DNA from: Novosphingobium sp. Chol11
Lineage (GTDB): Bacteria > Pseudomonadota > Alphaproteobacteria > Sphingomonadales > Sphingomonadaceae
Assembly (NCBI RefSeq): GCF_945870625.1
Contig: NZ_CAMBTS010000007.1
Coordinates: forward strand, 1-57,495
DNA: 57,495 bases
Direction of reading: 5' to 3'
In this document: positions 1 through 8,637 of the stretch, one piece after another
Numbering within the stretch: the first letter of the stretch is position 1
How the letters are laid out: each line of letters starts with the position of its first letter
The notes under the pieces: model-generated
The model's database searches: none
Told to the model about the DNA's origin: nothing
Seen by the model: the letters and a program-made list of their open reading frames with translations, nothing else
Position numbers and translations under genes: made by a program

Positions 1-2
1 GC

Positions 3-791
3 TTGGTTTTCCCTTGGGTCGGCTGCGGCGAGTGCAAACGCTGCCGTGCGGACGAGCAGAACCTGTGCCTCACAATGCGGCCGATGGGCCTTGCCGTTGA
101 TGGAGGCTATGGCAGCCACGTCATCGTCTCCGACCCCAAGTATCTGCTCGATATCGATGGGCTCGATCCGGCGGTCGCCGCAACCTATGCTTGTTCAGGC
201 GTGACTGTGTTCGGGGCAATCCGCAAACTCATGCCGCTCGATCCCGACGACACGGTCGTCGTGATAGGCGCTGGCGGGCTCGGGCTCAATGCCATCTCGC
301 TTTTGCAGGCGCTCGGCCATGCCCGGATTTGCGCAGTAGATACCGGGTCGACCAAACTCGAGGCCGCGCTGGCACAGGGTGCGTCACGCGTCGTCCTATC
401 CGATGGCGATACCGGATCAACCGTCGCGAAAATCACCGAAGCGTGCGGCGGCAAGGTCTTCTCGATTATCGACACGGTCAATGCCAGCTCCACCGCTGCA
501 TTTGCGTTCGACGCCCTTTCGAAGGGAGGCAAGCTAATCCAGGTCGGGCTGTTCGGCGGCGAGCTCAAGTTGCCGTTGCCGCTGATGCCGGCCAAAGCGG
601 CCACGCTTCAGGGTAGCTATGTCGGCGGACTTGCCGAACTGAAGGAAGTGGTCGCGCTTGCCAAGCGCGGACTGATGCCCGACATTCCGATCACGCCGTG
701 CACACTCGATGAAGTCAACGCCGCGCTTGAAAACTTGCGTGACGGGAAGGTCATCGGGCGGATGGTGCTGGTGCTGGACGACCCGGCCTAG
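3..791 (+). CDS. Zinc-dependent alcohol dehydrogenase (5' truncated by window edge)
   Basis: This is the C-terminal 262 residues of a medium-chain zinc alcohol dehydrogenase, which oxidises an alcohol to an aldehyde or ketone with NAD(P). The visible part starts inside the catalytic domain: a structural-zinc cysteine set is at visible residues 8, 11, 14 and 22 (C-x2-C-x2-C-x7-C), and a Rossmann nucleotide site with the core GAGGLG follows near residue 90. The family is normally about 340-350 residues, so roughly 80-90 N-terminal residues, including the first catalytic zinc ligands, are off the left edge; the apparent TTG at position 3 is not a real start. It is convergent with the monooxygenase that follows. 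The alcohol is unknown; a role in the ketone/alcohol pathway of this cluster is inferred from context. Confidence 0.88.
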   Translation: MVFPWVGCGECKRCRADEQNLCLTMRPMGLAVDGGYGSHVIVSDPKYLLDIDGLDPAVAATYACSGVTVFGAIRKLMPLDPDDTVVVIGAGGLGLNAISLLQALGHARICAVDTGSTKLEAALAQGASRVVLSDGDTGSTVAKITEACGGKVFSIIDTVNASSTAAFAFDALSKGGKLIQVGLFGGELKLPLPLMPAKAATLQGSYVGGLAELKEVVALAKRGLMPDIPITPCTLDEVNAALENLRDGKVIGRMVLVLDDPA

Positions 792-826
792 CCGTCCAGC
801 ACACTATCCTTTCGGACGCTCGGAAA

Positions 827-2626
827 TCAAACTGCCGGTGTCAGCGCCAGATCGCGCTCAACCGCTGCATCGTTGCCGATCCAGCAGCGCAGGACGTCCA
901 TGTATTCGAACGGGCCGCCGCCGTAGTTGCTGAGAAAGATCGAATCGCGCTCGTTCTTGCCCTCGTTGTTGTAATAGCCAGGGGTGCATTCACGGAAGAA
1001 AGTATCATCCTTCTGCGCCTTGTCTGCCAGAACTTCGAGCCAGCCCTGCTCTGCCGCATCGGTCACGTCGAAGTTGACACCGCGATCGAGGCAGCGTTTG
1101 ACCAGTGCCGCGTAGTGTTCGGCCTGACGGCGGTTCATGAAGGTGATGTTCCAGGTGATACCGGACTGTTTGAGACCGCTTATGATAGCCATGTTCGGGA
1201 AATTGTGCACCAGCATCCCGTGGAGCGAACGGCGCCCGTCCGTCCAATAGTCTGACAGCGTCATCCCGCCGACACCGCGCATGTCGAACCCAGCGGTGCG
1301 ATCGGGCGGTGAAGCCACCTCGAAACCGCTGGCATAGATGATGCAGTCTACGGGATATTCGGTGCCATCGAACATGATACCCGTCTCGGTGATCCGATCG
1401 AGACCGCGCCCCTTGGTGTCGATCAGGTTCACGTTGGGCCGGTTGTAAGTCTCGAAGTAATTGTCAACGAACAGCGGCCGCTTGCACATCCAGTTGAAAT
1501 AAGGCTTTAGCGCCTCGGCCGTGTCCGGATCAATGACGATCCCGGCGATCCGGGTGCGCATAGCCTCCATCTTTTCGTAGTCTGCCTGCTGGCGCAGCGC
1601 GCCCATCTCCTCGGGCGTCTTGCCCTTGTACATGGCTTCAGTCATCTTGCCCCAGTTGCGGGTCCACCCATCCTGAATGAGATCGACCTCCTGCGGGATC
1701 AAGTTGACGAAGCCCTCGAAATTGAGTGCGCGTCGTTCCCACCAGCCGGGCTCCTGGCTATTCCACCAGTCAGGATCGGTCGGCGCGTTCTCACGGTCGT
1801 CAACTGCGGCGGGCGTGCGCTGCACCACATAGAGTTGCTGGCACCACTCGCCGAGGTGGGGAATGGCCTGCACCGCGCTTGCACCTGTGCCGATGATGGC
1901 GACCCGCTTGTCCTGAAGGTCCGTCAACCCGCCGGTGTTATCGCCCTTGGTATAGACGTAATCCCAGCGCGAGGTGTGGAAAGTGTGGCCCTTGAAATCA
2001 CCAGCACCGAGGATGCCGGGCAGCTTGGGGCGGCTGAGGATGCCACTTGCCATGCACAGGAACCGCGCACGCAGTTCGTCGCCGCGGTCGGTCGTGACGA
2101 TCCAGCGGCCCCGCGCCTCGTCCCACGCCGCACCGCTTACGCCGGTCTGGAGCAGTGCCTTGTCGTAGATGCCGGTCTGCCGGGCGATCCGCCGGGCGTG
2201 ATCGAGTATTTCCGGCGCACGCGCATAACGCTCGCTGGGCATTTCGCCGTGGTCCTCGATCAGCGGCAGATAGCTGTAGGCTTCCACATCGCAGCGGCAG
2301 CCGGGATAACGGTTCCAATACCAGGTGCCGCCGACATCGCTGCCCTTTTCGACTATGCGGACATCAGTCACTCCTTCCCTGATCAGGCTGGTCGCGGCGA
2401 GCAAGCCGGAAAAGCCACCGCCAACGACCACGACGTCAAGGTCCTCGCTGATCGGCGCGCGCTCGAGCGGCTCGCTGACATAAGGGTCCTCAACATCACC
2501 AATGAACGGATGATCCACCGCGACATACTGATCATTGCCCTCACTCCGCAGCCGCCTGTTACGCTCGCCGAGGTACTTTTCACGAAGCGCGTCGTAGCTC
2601 CGTCCAACGGACTCGGTATCGCTCAT
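827..2626 (-). CDS. Flavin-containing (Baeyer-Villiger type) monooxygenase
   Basis: This 599-residue class B flavoprotein monooxygenase should use FAD, NADPH and O2 to turn a ketone into an ester or lactone. The FAD Rossmann motif GGGFSG is at residues 69-74, behind an N-terminal extension of about 60 residues seen in a subset of these enzymes. The family fingerprint F-x-G-x3-H-T-x2-W-D (FKGHTFHTSRWD) is at 211-222, and the second, NADPH-binding Rossmann motif GTGASA is at 246-251. The aspartate after the fingerprint tryptophan is the usual Baeyer-Villiger form. The ATG overlaps the stop of the upstream CoA-transferase by four bases, so the two genes form one translationally coupled operon read from the GntR operator near 3890. 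The ketone substrate is not deducible. Confidence 0.92.
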   Translation of the reverse strand: MSDTESVGRSYDALREKYLGERNRRLRSEGNDQYVAVDHPFIGDVEDPYVSEPLERAPISEDLDVVVVGGGFSGLLAATSLIREGVTDVRIVEKGSDVGGTWYWNRYPGCRCDVEAYSYLPLIEDHGEMPSERYARAPEILDHARRIARQTGIYDKALLQTGVSGAAWDEARGRWIVTTDRGDELRARFLCMASGILSRPKLPGILGAGDFKGHTFHTSRWDYVYTKGDNTGGLTDLQDKRVAIIGTGASAVQAIPHLGEWCQQLYVVQRTPAAVDDRENAPTDPDWWNSQEPGWWERRALNFEGFVNLIPQEVDLIQDGWTRNWGKMTEAMYKGKTPEEMGALRQQADYEKMEAMRTRIAGIVIDPDTAEALKPYFNWMCKRPLFVDNYFETYNRPNVNLIDTKGRGLDRITETGIMFDGTEYPVDCIIYASGFEVASPPDRTAGFDMRGVGGMTLSDYWTDGRRSLHGMLVHNFPNMAIISGLKQSGITWNITFMNRRQAEHYAALVKRCLDRGVNFDVTDAAEQGWLEVLADKAQKDDTFFRECTPGYYNNEGKNERDSIFLSNYGGGPFEYMDVLRCWIGNDAAVERDLALTPAV

Positions 2627-3876
2627 GGTTCTCTCCCGATATCTGTGTTTGCCCAGTGCGGCGTGCCCAGAATGCTGTCTGCAATCAGCGCCTTGATTGT
2701 GTCGTCGTTGTATCCGAGTTCGGCGAGCACCGCGCGGCTGTGCTCCCCCAGCAGCGGCGGACGCAGCCGAAGCGCGGGACGCTCCCCGTCAGCACGCAGC
2801 GGCGTTGCAACGGTGCGGAAATCCCCGTCACGCAAGATCATGTCCGATGCTTCGGTCTGCGGATGGGCCGAAAGTTCACCCAGCGTGTGGACTGGCGAGC
2901 AGGGAATATCGCGCGCGCCAAGCGCCTCGAGCCAAATGGCACGGGTGCGGCCAGCAAGGATCTGGGTAACAATCGGCACCAACACCGCGCGGTGCAGGAC
3001 CCGCTCGCCATTGGTGGCGAAGCGAGGGTCGGCGGCCAGATCGGGGCGCTCTACCAGATCGCAGAACAGTCGCCAGAACCCGTCGTTCGCGATGCCGAGG
3101 ATGATCGGCGCGTCTGCGGTCGGAAACGCCTGATAGGGCACGAGCGATTCATGGCCCGAACCGGGCCGTTCGGGCTCGGTGCCTCGCACCCAGTAGTTCT
3201 GCAGAAAATAACCCAGAAAGCCGACAGCGGAATCGAACAGAGACACTTCGATCCGGTGGCCGTGACCCGTCCGGTCCCGCTGCATCAGGCTGCCGAGGAT
3301 GCCGATCACGGCATGATAGCCAGTCGCCTGGTCGATCGGAGAAAACGGGGAGCGGGCGGGCGGGCCGCCCGGTTCGCCCGTCAGCGAAAGCATACCTGTG
3401 AAGGCCTGGGCAATTAGATCGTAGCCTTTGCCCTCATTCATCGGGCCGCGCGTTCCATAACCGGAGATGTTGGCATAAACTATACGGGGGTTGATCGCGG
3501 AAAGCCGCTCCCAGCCAATGCCGAGACGATCGGCCACACCGGGCCCGAAACTCTCGACGACAATATCCGCCTCGCGGACCAGCGCCTCAGCTACCGAAAG
3601 ACCGGCGGGCTTCTTGAGATCGAGCGCAATCCCGCGCTTGTTGCGATTGACGGCGGTGAAGATCGCGCCGACCCCGCTTTCGAAAGGCGGCCATCCACGC
3701 GTATCATCTCCATGGAGCGGCTCAACCTTGACAACGTCGGCTCCGAGATCCGCTAGATACTGCGTACACAGCGGACCTGCGAGAATCTTGGTGAAATCGA
3801 CCACGCGTTTTCCCTCCAACGGTCGAAATCCGTCGGGGAGCGACTCGATTGGTCGGGTTTGCGGGAATGTGTTCAT
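2623..3876 (-). CDS. CaiB/BaiF family CoA-transferase
   Basis: This is a 417-residue class III CoA-transferase, which moves CoA between carboxylic acids (for example succinyl-CoA to a substrate acid). The N-terminal block 'RVVDFTKILAGPLCTQYLAD' and the following 'GADVVKVEP' are typical of the family, and an aspartate in PIDQATG sits where the catalytic aspartate is expected. I chose ATG 3876 (MNTFPQ) because the 27 extra residues of the longer reading frame run through the GntR operator at 3889-3906 and do not look like the family. The gene is first in an operon with the Baeyer-Villiger monooxygenase and is divergent from the GntR regulator, with the operator between them. It probably activates an acid product of the pathway. 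Confidence 0.9.
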   Translation of the reverse strand: MNTFPQTRPIESLPDGFRPLEGKRVVDFTKILAGPLCTQYLADLGADVVKVEPLHGDDTRGWPPFESGVGAIFTAVNRNKRGIALDLKKPAGLSVAEALVREADIVVESFGPGVADRLGIGWERLSAINPRIVYANISGYGTRGPMNEGKGYDLIAQAFTGMLSLTGEPGGPPARSPFSPIDQATGYHAVIGILGSLMQRDRTGHGHRIEVSLFDSAVGFLGYFLQNYWVRGTEPERPGSGHESLVPYQAFPTADAPIILGIANDGFWRLFCDLVERPDLAADPRFATNGERVLHRAVLVPIVTQILAGRTRAIWLEALGARDIPCSPVHTLGELSAHPQTEASDMILRDGDFRTVATPLRADGERPALRLRPPLLGEHSRAVLAELGYNDDTIKALIADSILGTPHWANTDIGREP

Positions 3877-3888
3877 GTTGTTATTTTC

Positions 3889-3906
3889 TATGGTCCAATA
3901 ATTGAC
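3889..3906. promoter_or_regulatory. GntR/FadR-type operator, site 1 (CoA-transferase / regulator divergent promoter)
   Basis: TATGGTCCAATAATTGAC matches the shared cluster motif TAYGGTCCNAYAATTGAC and contains the FadR-like core TGGTCCnAyaA. It lies in the 59-bp gap between the divergent CoA-transferase (start 3876) and GntR gene (start 3936). The last bases supply TTGACT (3902-3907), which could be a -35 box with TAGGAT at 3925-3930 (17-bp spacer) as the -10. Binding by the adjacent GntR protein, with autoregulation, is inferred. Confidence 0.75.
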
Positions 3907-3935
3907 TTGTCTAGATGGTAGCGGTAGGATTTCGT

Positions 3936-4730
3936 ATGACATCAGAAGTTTCGCCAAGCGGCACAGCCACCCAGGCCGATACGATGCTGGAGGGACTCGG
4001 CCGCATCAAGGTGCCCAAGTCGAGCGACGTCCTCGCCGACCGGCTCAGACAGGATATCCTGAGCGACGCTTATCAGCCGGGTGTAACCCTGCCCACAGAG
4101 CGTGAGCTGGTTTCGGCGACCGGACTGAGCCGGGGTTCGGTGCGAGAGGCCTTGCGCATTCTGGAGGCCCAGGGCCTCGTCCATACACGCGCAGGCCGAT
4201 ATGGCGGCACGACGGTCTCACAGCCGACGACCAATCAGCTCGCCAGCCACATCAATCTCTATGCCAAAGGCCGCAGCATTCCCTTGCGCGTGCTTGTAGA
4301 AGTGCGCCTTGCACTAGAGCCGATGGTCGCGGCCTTGGCGGCGGAGCGGCGAACCGAAGAAGATCTCACCACTCTGAGGGCCATCTCGGTGCGTATCGAG
4401 GAAGCGGCCAAGGAAAATGTCCCCATCTTCCTAGAAGAAAACGTGAACTGGCACGATGCCATTGCAGCCGCGAGCCACAACGATCTGCTCCACGCCTTCG
4501 CTACCTCCGTCAGCGGACTGATGTTCGAAGCTTCGCAGATCAAGGAATTCGCCGCGATCGAAGTCCGTGAACGGGTGATCTTGGCGCATGCCAAAATTTT
4601 GGAAGCCATCGAAGCAGGTGATGCAGCGTTGGCGCGTCGCCGCGTCGAACGTGACGTCCAGGCCTACGCAGTCATCCTTGAGGCAGCCTTGGCTGCGGCA
4701 GCGGCTGCTAGCGAAGACGCAACGGGCTGA
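3936..4730 (+). CDS. GntR family transcriptional regulator, FadR/FCD subfamily
   Basis: This 264-residue DNA-binding regulator has an N-terminal winged helix-turn-helix (about residues 28-95: 'LADRLRQDIL...LPTERELV...LSRGSVREALRILEAQGLV') and an all-helical FCD ligand-binding domain in the C-terminal half, where conserved His and Asp residues such as NWHDA could bind a metal or acid ligand. FCD regulators of catabolic clusters usually respond to a carboxylate or acyl-CoA and repress without it. It is the only transcription factor seen in the first 33 kb, and the repeated FadR-like operator begins 30 bp before its start. I prefer ATG 3936 (AGGA 6 bp upstream) to ATG 3915. A -10-like TAGGAT would place the transcript start at or next to this ATG, so the mRNA may be leaderless. 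It overlaps nothing; the ligase starts 3 bp after its stop. Confidence 0.93.
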   Translation: MTSEVSPSGTATQADTMLEGLGRIKVPKSSDVLADRLRQDILSDAYQPGVTLPTERELVSATGLSRGSVREALRILEAQGLVHTRAGRYGGTTVSQPTTNQLASHINLYAKGRSIPLRVLVEVRLALEPMVAALAAERRTEEDLTTLRAISVRIEEAAKENVPIFLEENVNWHDAIAAASHNDLLHAFATSVSGLMFEASQIKEFAAIEVRERVILAHAKILEAIEAGDAALARRRVERDVQAYAVILEAALAAAAAASEDATG

Positions 4731-4733
4731 TGC

Positions 4734-6341
4734 ATGACGGTTCCGGCTAGCGATACGCCATTGCCGGAACCCGCGCTGCGCCGCGAAACCCATTGGGGCC
4801 GCATAATGCGTTGCTATGCGCAGCGGCCGACCGATCTGCTGGGCCATTTCCGCGATGTCGTCGCAGCGCGGCCTGATGCCGTGGCAGTAGTGGATGGCGA
4901 TCTAAGGCTTACTTATGCACAGCTCCAGCACGAAGCCGGTTCACTGGCCGCATTGCTGGCCACGCAAGGCGTCGGCACAGGCGACAGGGTAGCGGTCATG
5001 CTCGACAACAGCGCGGATGCGGTGCGCGCGGTACTCGCCGTGCTGCAACTCGGCGCGGTGCTCGTGGCCGTCAGCACGCGCTCGCGGGGGCCGGAGCTGG
5101 ACTACATCTGCACCGACTGTACCCCTGCCGCGCTGGTGCTGGAGCCAAAGTTCGCCGATGTGGTGGCAGCCGCACCGTCTGCACCTGGCGCGCGCTTCGA
5201 TATCTCCTCAGATGCATGGCGCACGGCGGTAAGCCAGCCGCAAGCGGCGCCAGAAGCGACATCGGTGGAGGAAGAGGCATTTTTCGCCATCCTCTACACC
5301 TCGGGCACCACGGGCCGCCCCAAGGGCGCGATGCTCACGCACCTCGGCGCAATCCATTCTTGCCTGCACTGGCGCGATGCCTTGGCACTTGGGGCTGAGG
5401 AGCGTTCGCTGCTCTGTGTGCCATGGGCGCATGTCAGCGGTCTGTGCGGCGTGCTGATGCCGATGCTCTATCTGGGTAGCACGCTCGTGATGCTCGCCGA
5501 TTTCAAACGACGCGTGGCACTGGAACTGCTGGAGCGCGAGCGGATCACCCATGCGCTGATGGTGCCGGCGATGTACGGCCTATGCCTGCTGGAACCCGAT
5601 CTCGCGGCCTTCGACTTGAGCACTTGGCGCATTGCAGCCTATGGCGGCGCGCCGATGCCGGAGCCGACGATCGCGCGCTTTGCCGCGGCCTTCCCCCAGC
5701 TTGCCATGTGCAACGCCTACGGCGCGACGGAGACCACCTCCCCCACTACGATCATGCCACCAGGCGAAGGCATCGAGCGCGCTGACAGCATCGGCCGCGT
5801 CGTGCGCTGCGGCGATATTCTCGTGATGGACGATGCGGGCCGCGAAGTGCCGCCGGGCATGGACGGCGAATTGTGGATCGCGGGGCCGATGGTGATCCCC
5901 GGCTACTGGGGCAATCCCGATGCCACCGCAGCCTCCTTCACCGGTGGTTACTGGAAATCGGGCGATATCGGCAGTGTGGATGCGGGGGGCTATGTCCGAA
6001 TTGCCGACCGCAAGAAGGACATGATAATTCGCGGCGGCTTCAAGATTTATCCCGCCGAGGTCGAAAGCGTGATCGCGGGGCTCCACGGCGTGGTCGAAGC
6101 TGCGGTGGTCGGCCGCTCCGATCCGATGCTGGGCGAGGCGGTGATCGCTTTCGTCACTACCGAGGGCAGCGCCCTCAACCCGGCTGCAATCCGCGCATGG
6201 TGCGCCGAGCGCCTGTCAGACTACAAGGTTCCTGCCCACGTGATCATCGATACCGCGCCGTTGCCGCGCAATGCCAATGGGAAGATCCAGAAAGGCGAGC
6301 TGCGCCAGCGCGCGGCCCGGATCGGCGAGGCCGCCGCATGA
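4734..6341 (+). CDS. AMP-dependent acyl-CoA synthetase (class I adenylate-forming ligase)
   Basis: This 535-residue ligase should activate a carboxylic acid with ATP to the acyl-adenylate and then form the CoA thioester. The phosphate-binding loop YTSGTTGRPKG is near residues 187-197, the adenylation motif YGATETTSP and the hinge stretch IADRKKDMIIRGGFKIYPAE follow in order, and the conserved C-terminal lysine is in NANGKIQKGE. It begins 3 bp after the GntR stop and its own stop overlaps the next start (ATGA), so it opens a tightly coupled run GntR-ligase-TLP1-dehydratase-dehydratase. The substrate acid is unknown; the neighbours point to a medium-chain, branched or cyclic acid. Confidence 0.92.
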   Translation: MTVPASDTPLPEPALRRETHWGRIMRCYAQRPTDLLGHFRDVVAARPDAVAVVDGDLRLTYAQLQHEAGSLAALLATQGVGTGDRVAVMLDNSADAVRAVLAVLQLGAVLVAVSTRSRGPELDYICTDCTPAALVLEPKFADVVAAAPSAPGARFDISSDAWRTAVSQPQAAPEATSVEEEAFFAILYTSGTTGRPKGAMLTHLGAIHSCLHWRDALALGAEERSLLCVPWAHVSGLCGVLMPMLYLGSTLVMLADFKRRVALELLERERITHALMVPAMYGLCLLEPDLAAFDLSTWRIAAYGGAPMPEPTIARFAAAFPQLAMCNAYGATETTSPTTIMPPGEGIERADSIGRVVRCGDILVMDDAGREVPPGMDGELWIAGPMVIPGYWGNPDATAASFTGGYWKSGDIGSVDAGGYVRIADRKKDMIIRGGFKIYPAEVESVIAGLHGVVEAAVVGRSDPMLGEAVIAFVTTEGSALNPAAIRAWCAERLSDYKVPAHVIIDTAPLPRNANGKIQKGELRQRAARIGEAAA

Positions 6342-7813
6342 ACTTGCCGCCCCTCCCCCCGCGCACGCCGATTCTGGTCGGCATCGGCGTGATCATGCAG
6401 CGTGAGGAAGATCATACCAGCGCGCTCGAACCGATGGACCTGATGCTGGAGGCCGTGCGCGCGGCAGGCGAGGACTGCGGTGCACCGGAGTTGCTGGCGC
6501 AGCTTGGATCGATTGCCGTGCCGCGCGGGCGCTGGCGCTATCGCAACCCGGCGGGCGAGATCAAGCGCACGGTGGGCGCAGTGAACGCTACGACGATCGT
6601 TTCCAGTGTCGGGGTGCTGCAGCAGACGCTGATCGCCGATGCCTGCGCGGCGATTGCCGAAGGGCGGGTTGACAGCGCGCTCATTACCGGAGCGGATGCG
6701 GGCTACCGCATCCTGCGCGCGAAGATCAGCGGTGCCCGCGCCGAGGAACGCAATCAGGACGACGAACCCGACCAGCGACTCGAACCCAAGGCCGAACTGC
6801 GCCACGAGGCCGAAGTTGCTGCGGGGCTGGCCATGCCGGTAGGGCTCTATGCCGTGCTCGAAAGCGCGCGCCGCGCCGCCGCCGGCCTCAGCGTGAGCGA
6901 GCACCGCGACCGGATGGCCAAGCGCTATGCGCGGTTTGCTGCCATCGCCGCCGCCAACCCCGATGCTTGGAACCGCAAGTCACCGACGGCAGAGCAGATC
7001 CGTGATGACGGTCCAGGCAACCCGATGCAGGCCTTCCCCTATACCCGCGCGCATTGCTCGACGTGGAATGTCGATCAAGCCGCCGCGCTGTTGCTCTGTT
7101 CGGCGGAGAAGGCCGAGGCGCTGGGGATCGACCGCGCGCGCTGGGTTTTTCCGCTGGCGAGCGCCGAGGCGAACCATATGCTCGCCGTTTCCGCGCGGGC
7201 CGATCTGATCCGTTCGCCGGGTGCGGATGCTGCGGCGAAAGCAGTGCTTGAAGCGAGCGGCCTGACGCCAGCGGAGATCGACCTCGTTGAACTCTACAGC
7301 TGCTTCCCGGTCGCAGTGGATACCTTCGCCGATGCGGCGGGGATCGATGAGGGCCGCGCGCTGACGGTGACGGGGGGGATGCCTTTCGCGGGCGGGCCCT
7401 ATAACAACTACTTCTTCCAGGCGACCGCGCGCACCGCGAAGCTGCTTCGCGAAGGCCAGGGCAGGACTGCGCTGCTTTCCTGCGTCTCGGGCATCATGAC
7501 CAAGCAGGCCTTCGCGCTTTGGTCTACGGAGCCATCGCCAAACGGCTTTGTGCGGCGGGACGTGACCGCCGAGGTTGCAGCAAACGCCGCCGAACTCTCC
7601 GTTACTCTCGATTACACCGGTCCGGGCCGCGTGGCCGGCTATACCGTCGTCCACGAACGCGGCGCGGCGCCCAAAGCCATCGCGCTCATCGATACAAACC
7701 TTAGCACCCGCGCGCTCGTCACGTCAGAGGCACCGGACCTGATCGCGGCGATGCAGGACGACGAATGGGTTGGTCGGCGCATTATAGTCAAAGCCGGGCG
7801 GATTGCGGCATGA
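6338..7813 (+). CDS. Thiolase-like protein, TLP1 type (catalytic Cys apparently absent)
   Basis: This 491-residue protein has the thiolase fold with an extra C-terminal domain (about residues 415-491, ending in 'DEWVGRRIIVKAGRIAA'), as in SCP-x-like thiolase-like protein type 1. Normal thiolases carry the nucleophilic cysteine in the segment preceding the 'AI..G' helix; here that stretch reads SSVGVLQQTLIADACAAI, with serine/glycine at the expected place. The later Glu/Cys region (NHMLA..., SCFPVAVDTFA, and CVSGIMTKQAF near the end) is partly retained. ATG 6338 overlaps the ligase stop by four bases; the longer open frame upstream is inside the ligase. TLP1 proteins are thought to bind acyl-CoA without normal thiolysis; a retro-aldol or chaperone role with the following hot-dog proteins is possible but unproven. 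Confidence 0.8.
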   Translation: MNLPPLPPRTPILVGIGVIMQREEDHTSALEPMDLMLEAVRAAGEDCGAPELLAQLGSIAVPRGRWRYRNPAGEIKRTVGAVNATTIVSSVGVLQQTLIADACAAIAEGRVDSALITGADAGYRILRAKISGARAEERNQDDEPDQRLEPKAELRHEAEVAAGLAMPVGLYAVLESARRAAAGLSVSEHRDRMAKRYARFAAIAAANPDAWNRKSPTAEQIRDDGPGNPMQAFPYTRAHCSTWNVDQAAALLLCSAEKAEALGIDRARWVFPLASAEANHMLAVSARADLIRSPGADAAAKAVLEASGLTPAEIDLVELYSCFPVAVDTFADAAGIDEGRALTVTGGMPFAGGPYNNYFFQATARTAKLLREGQGRTALLSCVSGIMTKQAFALWSTEPSPNGFVRRDVTAEVAANAAELSVTLDYTGPGRVAGYTVVHERGAAPKAIALIDTNLSTRALVTSEAPDLIAAMQDDEWVGRRIIVKAGRIAA

Positions 7814-8637
7814 GCGCGGTGCCCGAAACCGCCGACGACGTTTGCGCACTGCCGTTGGTGCGGCGCATGGCGGCGCTGCTCAATCGCGATCCGCTGGGCC
7901 TTGCCGAAGGCGACCCGCTGCCGCGCGGCTGGCATGTCGCTTTCTTCAACCCGCCGACGCCACAGGCCGATTTGCGCTACGATGGCGCCGCGCACCTTGG
8001 CGTGACGCTGCCCGATCTGGGTATGCCGCGCCTGATGATGGGCGGGCGCAAGATCGATTTTCTAGGCGATATTTCCATCGGCGCGCATCTGAGGCGCAGC
8101 AGTCGCACCGCCTCGGTCACCGAAAAGAGCGGCAAGTCGGGCCGCTTCGCACTCATCGATATCGAGCACCGCATCACGCTCGAAGATGGCGATCAGCCTG
8201 TGATCGTTGAGACCAGCAGCTATGTGCTGCGCGAGGCCGAAACTGGCGAGATACCAGCCAAGCCCGCGCCGCCGCCCGCGCCAACGCCATTTCCTCCGGC
8301 CGACGTGACCTGCACTTTCGTTCCCGACGAGACCGTGCTGTTCCGCTATTCGGCGATCACCGACAACCCGCATCGCATCCATTACGACCTGCCTTACGCG
8401 CGGTCCGAAGGCTATCCGGCACTGCTGGTCAACGGGACGATCCCCGCAATGGTGCTCCTCGAAATGTTCCGCGCGCACGTGGGTGGAGAGCCTGCGTGCT
8501 GGCGCAGCCGCAATGTAGCGCCGATCCTGTGCGGGTCGGAACTGACGCTGACGCTGACGCGCGACGGCGATGAATGGTTGACGCGCGTCCTCACGCCCGG
8601 TGGCGTGCTGGCGCAGGAAGCAAGGGTCTGGCCATGA
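7810..8637 (+). CDS. FAS1-like/MaoC hot-dog acyl-CoA dehydratase
   Basis: This 275-residue double hot-dog protein resembles HTD2/mesaconyl-CoA hydratase-type enzymes that add or remove water at an acyl-CoA double bond. The C-terminal half carries FRYSAITDNPHRIHYDLPYA, where the D-x-N-x2-H pattern is the hydratase motif, followed by GYPALLVNGTIPAMVLLE. The N-terminal half is a degenerate hot-dog. ATG 7810 overlaps the thiolase-like stop and its own stop overlaps the next start, so stoichiometric co-expression with both neighbours is likely. In steroid side-chain degradation similar hydratases work beside thiolase-like or aldolase partners; the analogy is inference. Confidence 0.82.
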   Translation: MSAVPETADDVCALPLVRRMAALLNRDPLGLAEGDPLPRGWHVAFFNPPTPQADLRYDGAAHLGVTLPDLGMPRLMMGGRKIDFLGDISIGAHLRRSSRTASVTEKSGKSGRFALIDIEHRITLEDGDQPVIVETSSYVLREAETGEIPAKPAPPPAPTPFPPADVTCTFVPDETVLFRYSAITDNPHRIHYDLPYARSEGYPALLVNGTIPAMVLLEMFRAHVGGEPACWRSRNVAPILCGSELTLTLTRDGDEWLTRVLTPGGVLAQEARVWP

